Shown piece after piece: positions 61,093 to 64,000 of a stretch of DNA of 64,000 nucleotides. The stretch spans positions 1 through 64,000 of the forward strand of contig NZ_AP019829.2 in NCBI RefSeq assembly GCF_007990545.2, in the 5' to 3' direction. Source of the stretch: Leptotrichia wadei. GTDB taxonomy: Bacteria; Fusobacteriota; Fusobacteriia; Fusobacteriales; Leptotrichiaceae. Position 1 is the first letter of the stretch, and the number at the start of each line of letters is the position of its first letter. The position numbers and the translations under genes are program-made. Below the pieces are notes generated by a model that made no database searches, was not told the DNA's origin, and worked only from the letters and a program-made list of their open reading frames with translations.

Positions 61093-61506
61093 TTAATTTG
61101 TTATAAGACTGCAAAGTTTTTTGTTATCTGAAATACGATATAAATCCATTTTAGGTCTATTTTTTTTATCAAACGAATAAGATAATTTGTAATTTGAAAA
61201 AACTTGTGTTTTGTCATTCAAGTTTGTAAAATAGATAGAATTTTCATCTTCTTTTACTTCATAATCTAATTGTGAAAGTTCAAGGGTAACTTTTCCTGTT
61301 TTTAATGCTGCACGATTATCCAATATGCTAACTGAAATAGACGGCTTGCCATTTTCATTCAAGAATTTTATATAAGTAAGTCCCTTAAAAGTTCTGTCAA
61401 CAGAATGAGGACATCTCCAAACTTCAGAAGATATTTGGTCGATATTAGTGTCAGAAAAACTTAAACTGCAAATTAACAAAGAAAATAAAAATATAAATTT
61501 TTTCAT
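61093..61506 (-). CDS. Small exported protein of unknown function
   Basis: A 137-residue protein with a signal peptide (KKFIFLFSLLICSLSFSD). The mature part looks beta-rich (GLTYIKFLNENGKPSISVSI, KVTLELSQLDYEVKEDENSIYF) and has two cysteines, in WRCPHS and KKLCSL, that could form a disulphide. No family recognised. GGGAGTGATTTT precedes the ATG on the minus strand. It appears to be a single-gene unit. Confidence 0.6.
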   Translation of the reverse strand: MKKFIFLFSLLICSLSFSDTNIDQISSEVWRCPHSVDRTFKGLTYIKFLNENGKPSISVSILDNRAALKTGKVTLELSQLDYEVKEDENSIYFTNLNDKTQVFSNYKLSYSFDKKNRPKMDLYRISDNKKLCSLITN

Positions 61507-61581
61507 AAAATCACTCCCAAATAATAATTTTTTTATATTTTATAATATTTTTTTAGGAAAATCAATAATAAAAACTAATAT

Positions 61582-62361
61582 TTAAAAATTCACATTATTT
61601 TTAGAACTAAATGCATTTTGAAAAAATCCATCGGACAAGTCAAATTCAAAAGTTTCACGGCTGATGTAACCGACAGTTTTGTCGCTTTCGTAAAGTTGAA
61701 TGAGAAAATTTGCCATTTCTTCGGATGTATGATAGTTTGGATAAGATTTATCATAATCAAAATTAGTTTTACCAGTTGCGATATTTCCAAAGTTAGTTTT
61801 GGTTGCAGCAGGTGCTAGGACTTTTGCTTTTAATTGTGCGTTGTTTTGCTTTAATTCTAGTGCAAGTCCTTCTGTGAAGGCGTTTACGTAAAATTTGGTG
61901 GCACAGTAGACAATTGCGTTTGGGACAATTGTGTAGCCTCCTGCTGAGGAGATATTGATTAATTGGGAGCCTTTTTCGTTGTGGTAATCTTGCACGTATA
62001 AAGAAGATAGCAAAGTTAATGCTTCTACATTTAGATGAAGCATATCTAAAATTTTACTAAGAGATTCATCTTTCACATTGTTATACGATCCAAATCCAGC
62101 ATTATTTATCAAAGTTTCAATGTGATAATTGTTTAATTTTGAATATAGTTCAGGAATTTTATTGACATCGGTTAAATCAAAATCTATTGCAAGAATATCC
62201 AAATTAGGATGTTTCTCCAAAATTTCGCTTTTTAAGTCTTCTAGTAAATTCTTTCTTCGTGCAATCAAAATAAGATTTTTATTTCTTTCTGCAAATTTTA
62301 GAGCCACAGCTCTACCTATTCCCGAACTTGCTCCTGTTATAACAGTATATTTTGTTTTCAT
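61582..62361 (-). CDS. Short-chain dehydrogenase/reductase
   Basis: A 259-residue classical SDR. The nucleotide motif is TGASSGIGRAVAL (about 8-20), the structural NNAG is in LINNAGFGSY (about 85), and the active site has Ser in NISSAGG with YxxxK in YCATKFYVNAF (about 151-161). It would reduce or oxidise a carbonyl/alcohol with NAD(P)H; the substrate is unknown. Start ATG 62361 is chosen because GGAGG lies in front, overlapping the upstream in-frame ATG 62376. It is divergent from a MerR regulator and has a MerR-type promoter. Confidence 0.92.
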   Translation of the reverse strand: MKTKYTVITGASSGIGRAVALKFAERNKNLILIARRKNLLEDLKSEILEKHPNLDILAIDFDLTDVNKIPELYSKLNNYHIETLINNAGFGSYNNVKDESLSKILDMLHLNVEALTLLSSLYVQDYHNEKGSQLINISSAGGYTIVPNAIVYCATKFYVNAFTEGLALELKQNNAQLKAKVLAPAATKTNFGNIATGKTNFDYDKSYPNYHTSEEMANFLIQLYESDKTVGYISRETFEFDLSDGFFQNAFSSKNNVNF

Positions 62362-62391
62362 AGTTATTACCTCCATAAATTTGATAAATAA

Positions 62392-62422
62392 AGGATAGCA
62401 GTTAGAGTATAGTATAAGTCAA
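62392..62422 (-). promoter_or_regulatory. MerR-type promoter of the SDR gene (19-bp spacer)
   Basis: On the minus strand TTGACT (62422-62417) and TATCCT (62397-62392) are separated by 19 bp, the over-long spacer that MerR-family activators twist into shape. The spacer carries the near-dyad TATACTATACTC. The divergent MerR gene starts 26 bp away. Confidence 0.65.
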
Positions 62423-62448
62423 TAACTTTTTTGAAAGGAGAAAATAAA

Positions 62449-62838
62449 ATGAAAAAGAATGAACAAAAAATAATGCAAATAAAGGAATTTTCAGAAAAAA
62501 CAGGCTTAACTCCATACACAATAAGATTTTATGAAAAAAAGGAGCTGTTTCGTGTAAAAAGAGATGAGAAAAATAGAAGAATATATGATGAAACTGATAT
62601 TGAATGGATAAAAATGTTAAAAAGATTAAAAGATATGGGAATGAAATTAAGTGAAATTAAGAAATATTCAGATTTACGATATGAAGGAAACGGAACGATA
62701 AAAGAAAGAATGAAAATTTTGACAAATCATAAAAAATATGTAAACATAGAAATTGAAAAGTGGCAAAAATATTTACAAAATCTTGATGATAAACTTGAGA
62801 TTTATGAGAGTTTTTTAAAAAGTATTTCTGAAAAATAA
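62449..62838 (+). CDS. MerR-family transcriptional regulator
   Basis: A 129-residue regulator. The N-terminal HTH and wing are MQIKEFSEKTGLTPYTIRFYEKKELF (about 7-32) and RIYDETDIEWIKMLKRLKDMGMKLSEIKKY. A long dimerisation helix follows (about 85-125). There is no cysteine metal site, so it probably senses an organic or redox signal. ATG 62449 follows GAAAGGAGAAAATAAA; the TTG at 62431 is less likely. It most likely activates the divergent SDR gene. Confidence 0.92.
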   Translation: MKKNEQKIMQIKEFSEKTGLTPYTIRFYEKKELFRVKRDEKNRRIYDETDIEWIKMLKRLKDMGMKLSEIKKYSDLRYEGNGTIKERMKILTNHKKYVNIEIEKWQKYLQNLDDKLEIYESFLKSISEK

Positions 62839-62873
62839 AAGGGTCATAAATATATAGAAATTAAGGAGAAAAT

Positions 62874-63602
62874 ATGTTTGCGGATACAAATATAACTTGG
62901 GGATTTGTCTTGTTATCCCCTTTTATAATTCCAATATTAATTTTATTAACTTTCTGGTTTTTTGTTTCAAAACGAAAGTTTAATTTTCTTATCGCATTTA
63001 CAATTTTATCATTATTATTTGTTAGGTATCTTCGTTTTCCTTATGACACAGTTAACCGTAACAGTGAGATTAAAATATCACAAAATTTTTTGATAAAAAG
63101 AACTTTGAGTTCGGATTCAGAGCATGAAGTTTATAAACTTGTTGATAAGACGAAGCCTGAAGATTTGATTTTGTATTTAAATGGATTAGCTAAAATTAAT
63201 AATACTTGGGTTGGTTATATCGAGGAAACAGATTCTTACGAAGGAAAATATGGTGTCAAACCAGAAACATATTTTTTCATTAACGACAATAAAATTGAAT
63301 ATAACTTAGATGAGAAAACTTTAGAAAAAAGATTAGGTTTAAAAGAAATAAAATTACAGGATGCTGAATACTTTGTTGATAAATTTGGGAGTAAAAAAGA
63401 AATCTTATATCAATATCAATTAGATAAAACAGGAGATTTAGATGAAAATATTTCTTTAAATTCAGAATTAAGCAAGAAATTGGAAACAAAGTATAAAAAA
63501 GATAGAATATTTTATTTGATGTTTTGGAGTGTAGTGTTGCTTATGGAAATTATTTATCTGTTTATAAAAAATAGAAAAATTACAAAAAGTAATAAAGATT
63601 AG
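62874..63602 (+). CDS. Membrane protein of unknown function
   Basis: A 242-residue protein with two N-terminal membrane segments (about 8-29, GFVLLSPFIIPILILLTFWFF, and 36-50), a ~150-residue hydrophilic domain (LSSDSEHEVYKLVDKTKPED...), and a C-terminal segment (about 213-232). No family recognised. ATG 62874 follows AAGGAGAAAAT. It lies 35 bp after merR and 14 bp before the next membrane protein, so these form an operon-like row. Confidence 0.55.
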   Translation: MFADTNITWGFVLLSPFIIPILILLTFWFFVSKRKFNFLIAFTILSLLFVRYLRFPYDTVNRNSEIKISQNFLIKRTLSSDSEHEVYKLVDKTKPEDLILYLNGLAKINNTWVGYIEETDSYEGKYGVKPETYFFINDNKIEYNLDEKTLEKRLGLKEIKLQDAEYFVDKFGSKKEILYQYQLDKTGDLDENISLNSELSKKLETKYKKDRIFYLMFWSVVLLMEIIYLFIKNRKITKSNKD

Positions 63603-63616
63603 AAGGAGAAAAAAGG

Positions 63617-64000
63617 ATGGAAAAAAATGAAAATAAATTTACATTAAAACCAAAAGACTTTTTAGTATTGATTTTATATACAATAATCTATTTGTTCTTT
63701 CAGATAACAATATATCCAGCATTGGCATTTTTATTTTGGTTAATTTTTACAATGCGGATAGAAGAAATAATTTTTAATGCTTTAGAATTTTTAAATCTTT
63801 CAAAAGGAACCATAAGTATTATTGATATTGTGATTACAGGAATTGCTTTGCTAACAGTGCTTATGTTTGTATTTTACTTGGGATATTTATGCAGTAAATT
63901 TTTTAAAAAAATTAATAAAACTTTGTTAGGTAGTGTAATGATAGCAATTTTAATCTATTTTTTGTATAAAGTTTTTACAGAAACAGATGAAAGTACAGCA
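63617..64000 (+). CDS. Membrane protein, cut by the window end
   Basis: ATG 63617 follows AGAAGGAGAAAAAAGG and opens MEKNENKFTLKPKDFLVLIL. The frame is open to the last base: 128 codons with at least three membrane segments (about 17-45, 70-96 and 105-120). No family recognised. It lies 14 bp after the previous membrane protein, with which it is probably cotranscribed. The C-terminus is outside the window. Confidence 0.6.
   Translation, partial: MEKNENKFTLKPKDFLVLILYTIIYLFFQITIYPALAFLFWLIFTMRIEEIIFNALEFLNLSKGTISIIDIVITGIALLTVLMFVFYLGYLCSKFFKKINKTLLGSVMIAILIYFLYKVFTETDESTA

Overview
The window reads as the replication-origin end of a very AT-rich chromosome from a Fusobacteriota member, most likely Leptotrichia or a close relative. 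This is inferred from base composition, the dnaA-S4 protein-recF-DUF721 gene order, the type of two-partner haemagglutinin remnants, and LPS/heptose genes in an otherwise low-GC gene set. No rRNA, tRNA or CRISPR array was recognised.

Layout. 0-6.3 kb is the origin: dnaA lies between two dense clusters of DnaA boxes, followed by an S4-domain RNA-binding protein, a truncated AAA-ATPase gene that interrupts the usual order, recF, and a DciA-like (DUF721) gene with a zinc ribbon. No dnaN or gyrase genes follow. 6.3-13.7 kb holds housekeeping and envelope genes (spherulin-4-like secreted protein, TPR protein, LPS-kinase-like protein, mnmG, MATE, pth). 13.7-18.1 kb carries IS30 remnants around two related membrane proteins (one with tandem YARHG-like domains) and a full-length AAA-ATPase/PD-(D/E)XK gene.

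18.9-26.0 kb is a scrapyard of mobile DNA bounded by two same-orientation left ends of one IS256-type element. It holds a tnpB stub, a plasmid Rep_3 fragment, a RelB/DinJ antitoxin with a 10-codon stub of YoeB, a decayed haemagglutinin/CdiA 3' end with its immunity candidate, and an orphan toxin module with an HExxH motif coupled by ATGA overlap to a secreted immunity candidate. 26.0-28.3 kb carries tpx, an ArsR/SmtB regulator and a secreted protein. 28.5-39.5 kb is a complete oligopeptide ABC transporter with four tandem paralogous lipoprotein binding proteins. 39.7-48.2 kb carries gmhB, a second LPS-kinase-like gene, pheS-(DUF1963)-pheT, an AlbA_2 ATPase-like regulator and an HRDC protein.

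48.4-60.7 kb is framed by two 1107-bp IS630 copies in opposite orientation, one near-intact and one decayed. Between them lie HxlR/flavin oxidoreductase, MATE, an RluA synthase, thiN, MarR/SRPBCC and a two-component system. The window ends with a MerR-controlled SDR pair and membrane proteins, the last cut by the window edge.

Most notable non-genic signals: (1) the bipartite DnaA-box origin; (2) an intergenic two-hairpin element (copies at 30.57, 54.19 and 54.38 kb) whose stems differ between copies by compensating changes while loop and apex motifs are kept; (3) IS630-derived miniature repeats; (4) a 134-bp duplication of the thiN 5' end that brackets a MarR/SRPBCC module; (5) paired AAGTATCG repeats at 47.6 kb.
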